A stretch of DNA of 64,000 nt from NCBI GenBank assembly GCA_963708235.1, contig OY970200.1:620001-684000 (forward strand), in the 5' to 3' direction. The notes under the pieces were generated by a model. It was not told the DNA's origin, did no database searches, and saw nothing but the letters and a program-made list of their open reading frames with translations. Position 1 is the first letter of the stretch, and every line of letters starts with the position of its first letter. The position numbers and the translations under genes were made by a program. This DNA is from G963708235 sp963708235 (GTDB lineage: Bacteria; Actinomycetota; Acidimicrobiia; Spongiisociales; UBA5794). This document shows, piece after piece, positions 35,869 to 44,012 of the stretch.

Positions 35869-36918
35869 TCAGCGGTCGGGATCCAGTTGCAGCTCGTCGG
35901 GGGAGGGCTCGAAGAAGCGGTCCACATCGGCCTCGGTGAGGTGGGCGAGATGCGTCGGATTCCAGTGCGGCGAGTGGTCCTTGTCGACGATGAGGGCACG
36001 TATCCCCTCGACGAAGTCGGGGGCTTCGAGGAATGCCGTGGAGATGCGGTACTCGATGGCGAGGCAGCGCTCGAGCGAGGGCAGCGTGCGGGCGTTGCGG
36101 AGGGCGGCGAGGGTGACGGCGAGGGCGGTGGGGGACTGCTCGGAGATGACCCTGGCGGCGGCAGCGGCATCGCCACCCGACGAGGCGAGACACTCGATGA
36201 TGGATCCGACGTCGTCGGCCGGGTAGCAGGCGTCGATCCAGTTGCGGGCGGCGGCAAGCTCGCCCGCCGGTGGTTCCGAGGCGACCTCGGCGATGGCGGC
36301 GTCAGGGTTCACCTCGGCGAGCAGGGCCCGCAGATGAGGCAACCGGTCGGCGGCGACGAACCGGTCGGCGAGACCGGCGGCGATGGTGTCGGCCGGGCCG
36401 AGTCGGGCGGCGGTCAGCGCCATATGGGTTCCCAGCTCTCCGGGTGCCCGGGAGAGCAGCCAGGTTGCCCCGACATCGGGGAAGAACCCGATCCGCACCT
36501 CGGGCATCGAGGCGATGGTCCGTTCGGTCACCACCCGGTGGCTGGCGTGACCGGTGAGGCCGATCCCGCCACCCATCACGATGCGGTCCATGAATCCGAC
36601 GATCGGCTTCGGGTAGCGGGCGATCCGGGCGTTGAGCCGGTACTCGGACCGCCAGAAGTCCCGGGGGTAGTCGTTGCCGGCCACGATCGCATCGTGGAGC
36701 GCCCTGATGTCACCCCCGGCACAGAACGCCCGGTCCCCGGCCCCCTCGAGCAGCACCGTCTGCACCGTCCGTTCGGACTCGAACCTGTCGAGGGCCGCAC
36801 CGATCTGCACCAGCATGTCGAGATCGAGGGCATTGAGCGCCCCGGGCCGGTCGAGCGTGACGATGCCGAGCCGGCCGTTGATCGCCGTTCGGATAGTCGG
36901 GGTCGGCAACGAGTCCAT
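35869..36918 (-). CDS. 3-hydroxyisobutyryl-CoA hydrolase (enoyl-CoA hydratase superfamily)
   Basis: 349 residues. GIVTLDRPGALNALDLDML and FCAGGDIRALH are the crotonase CoA and oxyanion motifs. SMPEVRIGFFPDVGATWLLSR is the mark of HIBCH-type hydrolases, with its catalytic Glu. The extra C-terminal domain (PDFVEGIRALIVDKDHSPHW) fits the same group. It acts in valine catabolism by releasing 3-hydroxyisobutyrate. Confidence 0.9.
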   Translation of the reverse strand: MDSLPTPTIRTAINGRLGIVTLDRPGALNALDLDMLVQIGAALDRFESERTVQTVLLEGAGDRAFCAGGDIRALHDAIVAGNDYPRDFWRSEYRLNARIARYPKPIVGFMDRIVMGGGIGLTGHASHRVVTERTIASMPEVRIGFFPDVGATWLLSRAPGELGTHMALTAARLGPADTIAAGLADRFVAADRLPHLRALLAEVNPDAAIAEVASEPPAGELAAARNWIDACYPADDVGSIIECLASSGGDAAAAARVISEQSPTALAVTLAALRNARTLPSLERCLAIEYRISTAFLEAPDFVEGIRALIVDKDHSPHWNPTHLAHLTEADVDRFFEPSPDELQLDPDR

Positions 36919-37293
36919 CTGTGGTGTCTCCCGGGCGGTAACGGTGGACGGGGCGGGATGCGACGCCCAGTCCGCAGGTCAGGAGTGTCACCGACGGCCC
37001 GGCGACCAGTCAAATGTACGACGAGAGACAACCGCACGGAACGGGTCGACGTTCAGGGATGCGGACCTCGCGCCCCGCCCCACCTCCTCCCAAACCTCGG
37101 AGGCACCCCGCCCTACGGTCTGCGCCCGCAAGCGTACGCAGCGCCCCACCCCGTCTACGGCCGCAAAGCGCCCGCAGCCACCCCGCCCCACAGAGGGGCG
37201 GGGAAAGGGCGGGGAGGCCAGAAGGGGGTCCTCGAGGATGCTGCCCAGAGGATAGAGGCATCGCCATTCCCAGGAGTCGCGGCGACAGCCGTT
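36919..37293. other. 375-base gene-free region upstream of nadA
   Basis: No plausible gene. The stretch 37060-37220 is very rich in C on the plus strand. CCCCGCCCC (37181-37189) and GGGGCGGGG (37195-37203) form a perfect 9-bp hairpin with an ACAGA loop and no T-run. It should include the hydrolase promoter on the minus strand; I could not place it. Confidence 0.4.
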
Positions 37294-37350
37294 TTGCTCA
37301 GTCTGAGCAAGAGGGGTATCCTGCCGATCAGGAAATACTCATAATGAGTA
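37294..37350 (+). promoter_or_regulatory. nadABC promoter with two palindromic operators
   Basis: Operator A, TTGCTCAG-T-CTGAGCAA (37294-37310), is a perfect 17-bp palindrome. Operator B, TACTCAT-A-ATGAGTA (37336-37350), is a perfect 15-bp palindrome. Both contain CTCA-N3-TGAG. A -35-like TTGCTC (37294-37299) lies within A, and TATCCT (37317-37322) follows after 17 bases, so A covers -35 and B lies just after the start. This is the layout of a repressor site. The NadQ/NrtR-type protein at 33484 is the obvious candidate. Confidence 0.72.
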
Positions 37351-37368
37351 GAACTGTCTGGGGGTTGC

Positions 37369-38364
37369 ATGACCACCGTCGTACACAGCGCCACGGCGAC
37401 CGTACCGATCGAGCTACGGCTTGCCGGGATCGTCCCCGATGTCGAGCGGGTCATCGCCGAGGAGCTGATCCGCGAGATCGAGGACCTCAAGGTGCAGCGC
37501 AACGCCGTCGTGCTCGCCCACAACTACATGACACCTGACATCTTCCACGGTGTCGCCGACATCCAGGGCGATTCGCTCCAGCTCGCCCGGCTGGCCATGG
37601 AGACCGAAGCCGACGTGATCGTGCTCGCCGGGGTCCACTTCATGGCCGAGACCGCCAAGATCGTCAACCCGTCCAAGACGGTCCTCATCCCCGACACCCG
37701 CGCCGGGTGCTCGCTCGCCGAGTCGATCACCGGCGCCGATGTGCGGCTCCTCAAGCAGCGCTACCCGGGCGTCCCCGTGGTCACCTACGTCAACACCTCC
37801 GCCGACGTCAAGGCGGACTCGGACATCTGCTGTACCTCGTCCAACGCCGTCGAGGTGGTCGAGTCGCTCGGTGTCGACCGCGTCATTTTCCTTCCCGATC
37901 AGTACCTGGGCCGCTGGGTCGCCTCGCAGACCGAGGTCGAGGTGATCCTCTGGGAAGGAAGCTGCATGGTGCACGAACGCTTTACCGGCGCCCAGCTCCG
38001 CGAGTACCGCCAGCTCAACCCCGGCATCCAGGTGATCGCCCACCCCGAGTGCCCACCCGACGTGCTCGCCGAGGCCGACTTCGTCGGGAGCACCAGCGGG
38101 ATGATCAACTGGGTGAGGACCGAGGCGCCTCCCAGCGTGGTGATGGTCACCGAATGTTCGATGGCCTCCAACGTCGCCGCCGAGGCGCCCGGCACCCGGT
38201 TCACCCAACCGTGCAACATGTGCCCCCACATGAAGCGCATCACCCTGGAGAACATCCGCAACGCCCTGCGCGACATGCAGCACGAAGTGGTGGTCGACCC
38301 GGCGATCGCCGACCGGGCACGCCGCGCCGTAGACCGGATGCTCGCCGTCGGCGCCGGCCGATGA
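37369..38364 (+). CDS. nadA: quinolinate synthase A
   Basis: 331 residues. NadA condenses iminoaspartate with dihydroxyacetone phosphate to quinolinate using a 4Fe-4S cluster. The three cluster Cys lie in TRAGCSLAE, in GSTSGMINW-flanked TECSMASN, and in QPCNMCPHMK. Substrate motifs VLAHNYMTPDIF, VLAGVHFMAETAK and YVNTSADVKA are also present. GGGGG precedes the ATG. It overlaps nadB by four bases. Confidence 0.96.
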   Translation: MTTVVHSATATVPIELRLAGIVPDVERVIAEELIREIEDLKVQRNAVVLAHNYMTPDIFHGVADIQGDSLQLARLAMETEADVIVLAGVHFMAETAKIVNPSKTVLIPDTRAGCSLAESITGADVRLLKQRYPGVPVVTYVNTSADVKADSDICCTSSNAVEVVESLGVDRVIFLPDQYLGRWVASQTEVEVILWEGSCMVHERFTGAQLREYRQLNPGIQVIAHPECPPDVLAEADFVGSTSGMINWVRTEAPPSVVMVTECSMASNVAAEAPGTRFTQPCNMCPHMKRITLENIRNALRDMQHEVVVDPAIADRARRAVDRMLAVGAGR

Positions 38365-39920
38365 GCGACACCCGGGCCGTCATCATCGGGTCCGGGATCG
38401 CCGGGCTCGCCACGGCACTCGAGCTCGGCGACTGCGTCGTCGTCACCAAGACGGCGCTCGGAGAAGGGTCCAGCCGCTGGGCGCAGGGTGGGATCGCCGC
38501 CGCAATCGGGCCTGGCGACACTCCGGCCCTCCATGCGACCGACACGGTGCGGGTCTCGGGCGGTCTCGCCAGTCCCGGGATCGCCGACCTCGTGGCGGCG
38601 GCCGCACCGGACCGCGTCGGCTGGCTCACCCGGCTCGGCGCCGACTTCGATCGCGACCAGAACGGAGCGCTCATACTCGGGCGAGAAGCCGGACACACCC
38701 GTCACCGCATCGTCCACGCCGACGGGGACGCCACCGGTGCCGAGATGATGCGTACCCTCGTCGCCGCCGTCACCGCCCGCAGCGACATCGAGGTGATGGA
38801 CCGCACCCATGCGATCGATCTCGTCTTCGCCGGCGGGGCCGTGTCCGGGGTCGTCGTGCTCGATCCTGCCGGACACAGCCGGGTGGTCGAGGCAGGTGCG
38901 GTGGTGCTGGCCACCGGGGGAATCGGGCGCATCTACGCCGCCACCACCAACCCGGCCGAGGTCACCGGCGACGGGCTGGCGATGGCGATCCGGGCTGGAG
39001 CCCGCATCATCGATCCGGAGTTCGTCCAGTTCCACCCCACGGCGTTGCGCTCCGCACTCGACCCGATGCCGCTGCTCACCGAAGCCCTCCGCGGTGCCGG
39101 GGCGGTCCTGGTCGACCGCAACGGAGCACGTTTCATGCAGGCGGAACACCCGGATGCCGAACTGGCCCCGCGCGACATCGTGGCCCGGGCCATCTGGCGA
39201 CGGCTCGCCGCAGGCGGCGACATCGCTCTCGACGCCACCCATCTGGGCAGCAGCTTTCCCGAGCGGTTCCCCACCGTCTATGCCTCGGCAAAGGCCGCCG
39301 GTATCGACCCGGTCTCCACACCGATCCCCGTTTCGCCGGCGGCGCACTATCACATGGGGGGTGTCGCCACCGATGCCCATGGCCGCACGTCGCTGCCAGG
39401 ACTGTTCGCCGGCGGCGAGGTCGCATCGACCGGGCTCCACGGCGCCAACCGCCTCGCCAGCAATTCGCTGCTCGAAGGTCTGGTGTTCGCCGGGCGGATC
39501 GCTGAGGCCATCGGCACCGATCCCGTCAGGACCGACCCGATCCGCAACGGCTCCATCTCCACGGACGCGATCACTTCCGACGGTGCTGGAGACCTGTCGG
39601 CCGACGACCCTTCTGCCATCGATGCGCTCCGGCAGGTCATGTGGCAGGGTGCCGGTCTCGTCCGCAGCGGTCCAGGTCTGCGTGATGCCGCTCGCCGGAT
39701 CGACGAGCTCCGGCCCCGTCTCGACCGGGGACCGACCGGCCGCAACATGGCGTGTGTCGCCGACCTCGTCGTCGCCGGGGCGCGGCAACGCACCGAGAGC
39801 CGGGGCGCCCACTACCGCATCGACCATCCGGAAACCGAGGCGGGCTGGCGCCGGCACACCGTGATCGATCCGATACCTGTGGTGGTGAAGGCCCCCGCCG
39901 AACAACGCGGAGCGGCGTGA
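38361..39920 (+). CDS. nadB: L-aspartate oxidase
   Basis: 519 residues from the ATG overlapping the nadA stop. NadB oxidises aspartate to iminoaspartate with FAD. VIIGSGIAGLATALEL is the dinucleotide fold, SSRWAQGGIAAA the FAD contact and RIVHADGDATGAEMM the substrate loop. FVQFHPTAL and LPGLFAGGEVASTGLHGANRLASNS complete the active site. The C-terminal helical domain is present. Confidence 0.96.
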   Translation: MSDTRAVIIGSGIAGLATALELGDCVVVTKTALGEGSSRWAQGGIAAAIGPGDTPALHATDTVRVSGGLASPGIADLVAAAAPDRVGWLTRLGADFDRDQNGALILGREAGHTRHRIVHADGDATGAEMMRTLVAAVTARSDIEVMDRTHAIDLVFAGGAVSGVVVLDPAGHSRVVEAGAVVLATGGIGRIYAATTNPAEVTGDGLAMAIRAGARIIDPEFVQFHPTALRSALDPMPLLTEALRGAGAVLVDRNGARFMQAEHPDAELAPRDIVARAIWRRLAAGGDIALDATHLGSSFPERFPTVYASAKAAGIDPVSTPIPVSPAAHYHMGGVATDAHGRTSLPGLFAGGEVASTGLHGANRLASNSLLEGLVFAGRIAEAIGTDPVRTDPIRNGSISTDAITSDGAGDLSADDPSAIDALRQVMWQGAGLVRSGPGLRDAARRIDELRPRLDRGPTGRNMACVADLVVAGARQRTESRGAHYRIDHPETEAGWRRHTVIDPIPVVVKAPAEQRGAA

Positions 39921-39921
39921 C

Positions 39922-40776
39922 ATGGATCGCTCCGTACCGCCGTCTCCACCGGCGGCGATCATCGAAGATGTGGTGCGCCGTGCCCTCGCCGAAGACATCG
40001 GCCGCGGCGGGGACCTCACCACCGAAGCCACCATCGCGGCGGATCACCGATCGATGGCGACGCTGGTCAGCCGCCAACCGGGCACGATCGCCGGGTTGGC
40101 GGCGGCAACCAGCGTCTTCGCCCTCATCGACGACGCCGTCGAGGTCCGACCCGAGGTCGCCGACGGTGACCGGGTTGCGGCCGGGGCCGTGCTCGCCCGG
40201 GTCGAGGGTCCGACCCGGGCCATCCTCACCGGGGAACGGACCTGTCTGAACCTGCTCGGGAGGCTGTCCGGGGTCGCCACGGCCACCGCCGACCTTGTCC
40301 GACTCGTCGCGGGGACGAAGGCGAGGATCGTCGATACCCGCAAGACCACCCCCGGGCTGCGCACACTGGAGAAATACGCCGTGCGTTGCGGTGGTGGCGC
40401 CAACCACCGGTTCGGGCTCGACGATGCCGTCCTGATCAAGGACAACCACATCGCCGCCGCCGGGTCCATCGCCGACGCCGTCACCGCCGCCCGCTCCCAC
40501 ATCGGCCACATGGTCAAGGTCGAGGTGGAGGTCGATACGCTCGATCAGCTCGATGTGGTGCTCGGCCTCGGTGTCGACGCCGTCCTGCTCGACAACATGG
40601 ATCCGGAGACCCTTGCCGAGGCGGTCCGCCGCATCGGCGGTCGGTGCGTCGCCGAGGCATCCGGAACGGTCACCGCCGACACGGTCCGTGCGGTCGCCGA
40701 GACCGGTGTCGACCTGATCTCGGTGGGGTGGATCACCCACTCGGCGCCGCAGCTCGACATCGGTCTCGACTTGTAG
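39922..40776 (+). CDS. nadC: nicotinate-nucleotide pyrophosphorylase (quinolinate phosphoribosyltransferase)
   Basis: 284 residues, one base after nadB. NadC makes nicotinate mononucleotide from quinolinate and PRPP. GERTCLNLLGRLSGVATAT, VDTRKTTPGLRTLEKYAVR, GGGANHRFGLDDAVLIKDNH and VEVEVDTLDQL are diagnostic. It completes the de novo NAD operon. Confidence 0.96.
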   Translation: MDRSVPPSPPAAIIEDVVRRALAEDIGRGGDLTTEATIAADHRSMATLVSRQPGTIAGLAAATSVFALIDDAVEVRPEVADGDRVAAGAVLARVEGPTRAILTGERTCLNLLGRLSGVATATADLVRLVAGTKARIVDTRKTTPGLRTLEKYAVRCGGGANHRFGLDDAVLIKDNHIAAAGSIADAVTAARSHIGHMVKVEVEVDTLDQLDVVLGLGVDAVLLDNMDPETLAEAVRRIGGRCVAEASGTVTADTVRAVAETGVDLISVGWITHSAPQLDIGLDL

Positions 40777-40782
40777 TCGGAG

Positions 40783-40797
40783 TGTCCCGACGGGACA
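40783..40797. terminator. short palindrome after nadC
   Basis: TGTCCCG-A-CGGGACA, 7-bp arms, lies between the convergent nadC and the small Cys protein gene. It is suggestive of a bidirectional transcript end, but there is no T-run and the loop is too tight as drawn. Confidence 0.3.
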
Positions 40798-40806
40798 GGA
40801 GGCGCC

Positions 40807-40995
40807 TCAGGCCACCTTGTGGATCGACGCATCGATGTGACGGCCGTCGCCGGCACCCGCCTGGTATCGGGCGGTGGAGCCGCACAGGCAGCGGTACTCG
40901 AAGCTGACCCCGTGGTCGCCGTTGTGGAAGGCGACGATACGGCGGGCGCTCATCAGGTTGGTGGTGTGGGTGGTTTCGCAGTAGGCGGCGAACAT
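40807..40995 (-). CDS. small Cys/His-containing hypothetical protein
   Basis: 62 residues from the ATG at 40995 with AAGGGAGC upstream; the frame is open to 41073. MFAAYCETTHTTNLMSARR is followed by SFEYRCLCGSTARYQ, whose CxC, together with the earlier Cys and several His, could bind zinc. No family recognised. It is divergent from the LysR gene across a region of inverted repeats, so it may be a LysR target. Confidence 0.5.
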   Translation of the reverse strand: MFAAYCETTHTTNLMSARRIVAFHNGDHGVSFEYRCLCGSTARYQAGAGDGRHIDASIHKVA

Positions 40996-41047
40996 CTTGT
41001 TGCTCCCTTCGGTGATGACTCTGCGGTCATCATCTCCCACCAAAAGG

Positions 41048-41093
41048 TTCACGTCTAGTGAAGGGTGCTTCACGTAAGGTGTAGAGTGTCTAC
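41048..41093 (+). promoter_or_regulatory. dyad-rich operator region before the LysR gene
   Basis: Three inverted repeats are packed together: TTCAC-GTCTA-GTGAA (41048-41062), GTGAAG-GGTG-CTTCAC (41058-41073) and GTAGA-GTG-TCTAC (41081-41093). The last ends at the base before the LysR ATG. LysR-type proteins usually bind such dyads between divergent genes. There is no ribosome site, so the regulator may be leaderless. Confidence 0.55.
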
Positions 41094-42014
41094 ATGGACT
41101 TGGATGTACGAAGGATGCGGCTGCTGCGGGAAGTCGCCGAGCGTGGCACCATCACCGCCGCCGCCGAGGCGCTGGCCTACACGCCGTCGGCGGTCTCGCA
41201 ACAGATCGCCGTCCTGGAGAAGAGCGTCGGGATGCCGTTGCTGGAGCGTCAGGGTCGCAACGTGGTCCTCACCGACGCCGGACGGGTGCTGGTCGACCAC
41301 ACCGGGCCGGTGCTGGAGGCCCTGGAGCGTGCCGCCGTCGCCCTCACCGCCACCGGAGCAGAGGTCGCCGGGACGGTCAGGCTCGGGGTGTTCGAGAGCG
41401 CCGTGCCGACCATCGTCGTCCCCGTCATCGAGCAGCTTGCCGTGCGATACCCGGACATCGAGATCCAGCTCATTCAGAGCGACGATGTGGTCGACTTCCG
41501 GGCGCTCCGTCTCGGTGAACTCGACGTGGCCCTGGCCCAACGGTACGCCCACGTCCAGATCGATCAGCGCCCGGACATCCGCTTCACCGACCTCTTCACC
41601 GAGGGCATGTACCTGGTCGTGCCCGACGGATGCGACGTCGATGTCACCGACACCGAGGGACTCGCCGAACTCGCCTGGATCGCCGAAGGCGAACACCCGT
41701 GTGGTCTGGCAACGGTCGGTTTCTGCCGCAACGTCGGGTTCGAGCCCACCGTGAGGTATCACATCGAGGACTTCGCCTCGATGTTGCGCATCGTCGCCGC
41801 CGGGCTCGCCGCCACCGTGCTTCCCCATCTCGCCCTGCTCGACCCGCCGAAGGGGATCCGAGCGATCCCCCTGGATCGGGAGCGCTGGCACCGAACCCTG
41901 ATGGTGGCGGAACGGCTTGGCTCGTCGGGGCACCCGGCGATCACCGCCGTCACCCAGACCCTGGCCGCCCGTGCCGGCGCCCTGCAACGGGAACTCGACA
42001 ATGCACCAGCCTAA
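41094..42014 (+). CDS. LysR-family transcriptional regulator
   Basis: 306 residues. MRLLREVAERGTITAAAEAL, YTPSAVSQQIAVLEKSVGMP and LLERQGRNVVLTDAGRVL form the N-terminal winged helix-turn-helix. The rest is a periplasmic-binding-protein-like effector domain (VRLGVFESAVPTIVVPVI onward). The ligand is unknown. The gene lies next to a small divergent gene and may control it. Confidence 0.92.
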   Translation: MDLDVRRMRLLREVAERGTITAAAEALAYTPSAVSQQIAVLEKSVGMPLLERQGRNVVLTDAGRVLVDHTGPVLEALERAAVALTATGAEVAGTVRLGVFESAVPTIVVPVIEQLAVRYPDIEIQLIQSDDVVDFRALRLGELDVALAQRYAHVQIDQRPDIRFTDLFTEGMYLVVPDGCDVDVTDTEGLAELAWIAEGEHPCGLATVGFCRNVGFEPTVRYHIEDFASMLRIVAAGLAATVLPHLALLDPPKGIRAIPLDRERWHRTLMVAERLGSSGHPAITAVTQTLAARAGALQRELDNAPA

Positions 42015-42036
42015 CCACGAACGCAGGCCGCACCCT

Positions 42037-42071
42037 CCTGATCCCCGAGCACTCATCTGAGTCGGATCAGG
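42037..42071. terminator. inverted repeat between convergent genes
   Basis: CCTGATCC (42037-42044) pairs with GGATCAGG (42064-42071), enclosing ACTCA-TC-TGAGT (42051-42062). It sits between the stops of the LysR and DUF389 genes. Probably a shared transcript end. Confidence 0.4.
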
Positions 42072-42101
42072 GCGCACAGATGTGTCAGGGGGTGCGGGAG
42101 G

Positions 42102-43079
42102 TTACCCCAGATCGATCACCGTCCTCGGGATCAACTCCGCCTTGACACGACCCGGATCGACCCCGGCGTCTTCGAGGTCGCGGCGCAACTCGTCGGTGTC
42201 CGGGTGCGGGGGGTGTCCCTCGAACTCCACGACGTAGCCGTCGATGTGGCGCACGACCTGGACCATCTCCCAGTCGGTCCCCTCGACCCATGCCCGGGCG
42301 GCATCACGGATACGCACCTCGTCGGATGTGTCCCGTGCGATCGACAAAGAGGAGTTGGTGAGCGGAACCCCGATCAGGACGAACATCACGGCGATCACCC
42401 CGATCGCCTTTCGCCGGTCGAGTGTGGCGGTGCCGGGAGTGCCGGTGGTGAAGCGGTGCGCACCGTAGATCGCCATCACCACGGTTCCGGTGGCAAGGAT
42501 GGCGGCGACGTTGGTGACGAAGAGCAGGAGCGCTCCCAGGCTCTGAGAGGCGGCACCGCTCTCGAGAGTGAGGCCGACCACCGAGAGGGGTGGTACCAGC
42601 GAGATGGCGATGGCCACACCGGGGAGCGTGTCGGAGATGTCCTCCCGGGCCAGGGCCACCGAGCCGACCATTCCCGTGGCCAATGCGGCGAGCAGATCGA
42701 TGAGGCGTGGCGACACCCGCCCGGCCACCTGCGAGTTGGTGGCGGCGATGACCTCGCCGGTGTGGCTCAAACCGACGAGGTAGCCGACGGCGATGGCGCT
42801 GGCGGCGCCTGCCAGGACGAGACCCACGCTCCGTACGAGGTTGGCGCGATCGGCGGTGACCACCGCCAGCATGGTGCCCTGGATCGGCAGCATCAGCGGG
42901 GCGACGATCATCGCCCCGATCACGGTGGCCGTCGAGTCGGCGACCACTCCCGCCGCGGCGATCACGGCGGCGAGGACGAGCAGGATCCAGAAGCGACTTA
43001 GTTTCTGCGACGAATCCGGACCGTCGAAGAACACCGATCGGCGCATCACATCGAGATCCTGAGCGGCGAGCGAAGGCAC
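42102..43079 (-). CDS. DUF389 membrane protein
   Basis: 325 residues from the GTG at 43079, with GAGGAGG seven bases upstream. A short N-terminus is followed by 6-7 membrane helices. TVIGAMIVAPLMLPIQGTMLA and ISLVPPLSVVGLTLE are the conserved DUF389 blocks. The last ~90 residues are soluble (VRIRDAARAWVEGTDWEMVQ). The family's function is unknown. Divergent from the GAP-family gene across 195 bases in which I see no further gene. Confidence 0.88.
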   Translation of the reverse strand: MPSLAAQDLDVMRRSVFFDGPDSSQKLSRFWILLVLAAVIAAAGVVADSTATVIGAMIVAPLMLPIQGTMLAVVTADRANLVRSVGLVLAGAASAIAVGYLVGLSHTGEVIAATNSQVAGRVSPRLIDLLAALATGMVGSVALAREDISDTLPGVAIAISLVPPLSVVGLTLESGAASQSLGALLLFVTNVAAILATGTVVMAIYGAHRFTTGTPGTATLDRRKAIGVIAVMFVLIGVPLTNSSLSIARDTSDEVRIRDAARAWVEGTDWEMVQVVRHIDGYVVEFEGHPPHPDTDELRRDLEDAGVDPGRVKAELIPRTVIDLG

Positions 43080-43274
43080 AGCGTCACCTCCTCGGGGAAC
43101 GCCCCATCGGCGTCGGGTGCGGAGTATCGCGCATCGACGGGGCGGCTTGCACCGACCACCCGGGGCCGACGTGCCGACCGTCTCTGTCACCAACCGCATG
43201 GGATGGTGCCCATGTCGTAGCATCGACCTCCGACGTGCGGCCGGTTTCCTCCGGACGCCAAAGGAGCGACCGCC

Positions 43275-43937
43275 ATGGGTGCAGCAATCGGCCAGATCCT
43301 CGGCAATGCGATCGGCGTCGCCATCAGCCCGGTGCCGATCATTGCCCTGATCCTGATGCTCTTCTCGCACCACGCCGTCCGCAACAGCATCAGTTTTCTC
43401 GTGGGATGGCTGCTCGGTCTCGGGATCGCCATCACCGTGGTGCTCATGATCGGTATCGATACCTCCGGGGGACCGTCCACCACGGCAGGGGTGATCAAGG
43501 TGGTCATCGGTGCGCTGCTCCTGGCCCTCGCCGTCAAGCAATGGAAGGGTCGCCCGCAGGACGGGGAGACGCCGGCACTTCCCGGGTGGATGGCATCGGT
43601 CGACGACCTCGCACCGGCAAAGGCGCTTGCCCTCGGCGCCCTCCTCTCCGGTGTAAACCCGAAGAACCTCGGGCTCACCATCGCCGCCGCCGCCACCATC
43701 ACCACCTCCGGCCTGACGGCCTCGGAGGAGGCTGTGGTCGCCGCCGTCTACGTGCTCCTGGCGTCGGTCACCCTGATCGTGCCGGTCGTGGCCTACCTCA
43801 TCGCACGCAACCGGGTGGCACCGGTGCTCGACTCGCTGAAGAACTGGCTCACCGTCAACAACGCCACGGTCATGGTGGTCCTCTTCACCGTTCTCGGGGC
43901 AAAGGTGCTGGGCGACGGGATCTCGATACTGTTCTGA
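43275..43937 (+). CDS. GAP-family membrane protein
   Basis: 220 residues with six predicted helices. ISPVPIIALILMLFSHHAVRN, FLVGWLLGLG and LSGVNPKNLGLTIAAAA fit the GAP/Sap family, implicated in mycobacteria in glycopeptidolipid export. The NPKN motif resembles LysE-type exporters. Substrate unknown. Confidence 0.85.
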   Translation: MGAAIGQILGNAIGVAISPVPIIALILMLFSHHAVRNSISFLVGWLLGLGIAITVVLMIGIDTSGGPSTTAGVIKVVIGALLLALAVKQWKGRPQDGETPALPGWMASVDDLAPAKALALGALLSGVNPKNLGLTIAAAATITTSGLTASEEAVVAAVYVLLASVTLIVPVVAYLIARNRVAPVLDSLKNWLTVNNATVMVVLFTVLGAKVLGDGISILF

Positions 43938-44012
43938 TCCACCGGATCCCGGGGGTGGGACCGCCGTGGCGAACGATGCGGCTCCTCCTTGCCCGTTGCG
44001 GCTGCGTACGGC

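Noticed and set aside
37899..40034. 711-codon minus-strand frame over nadA-nadC
   Set aside because: Shadow of three clearly recognisable NAD genes.
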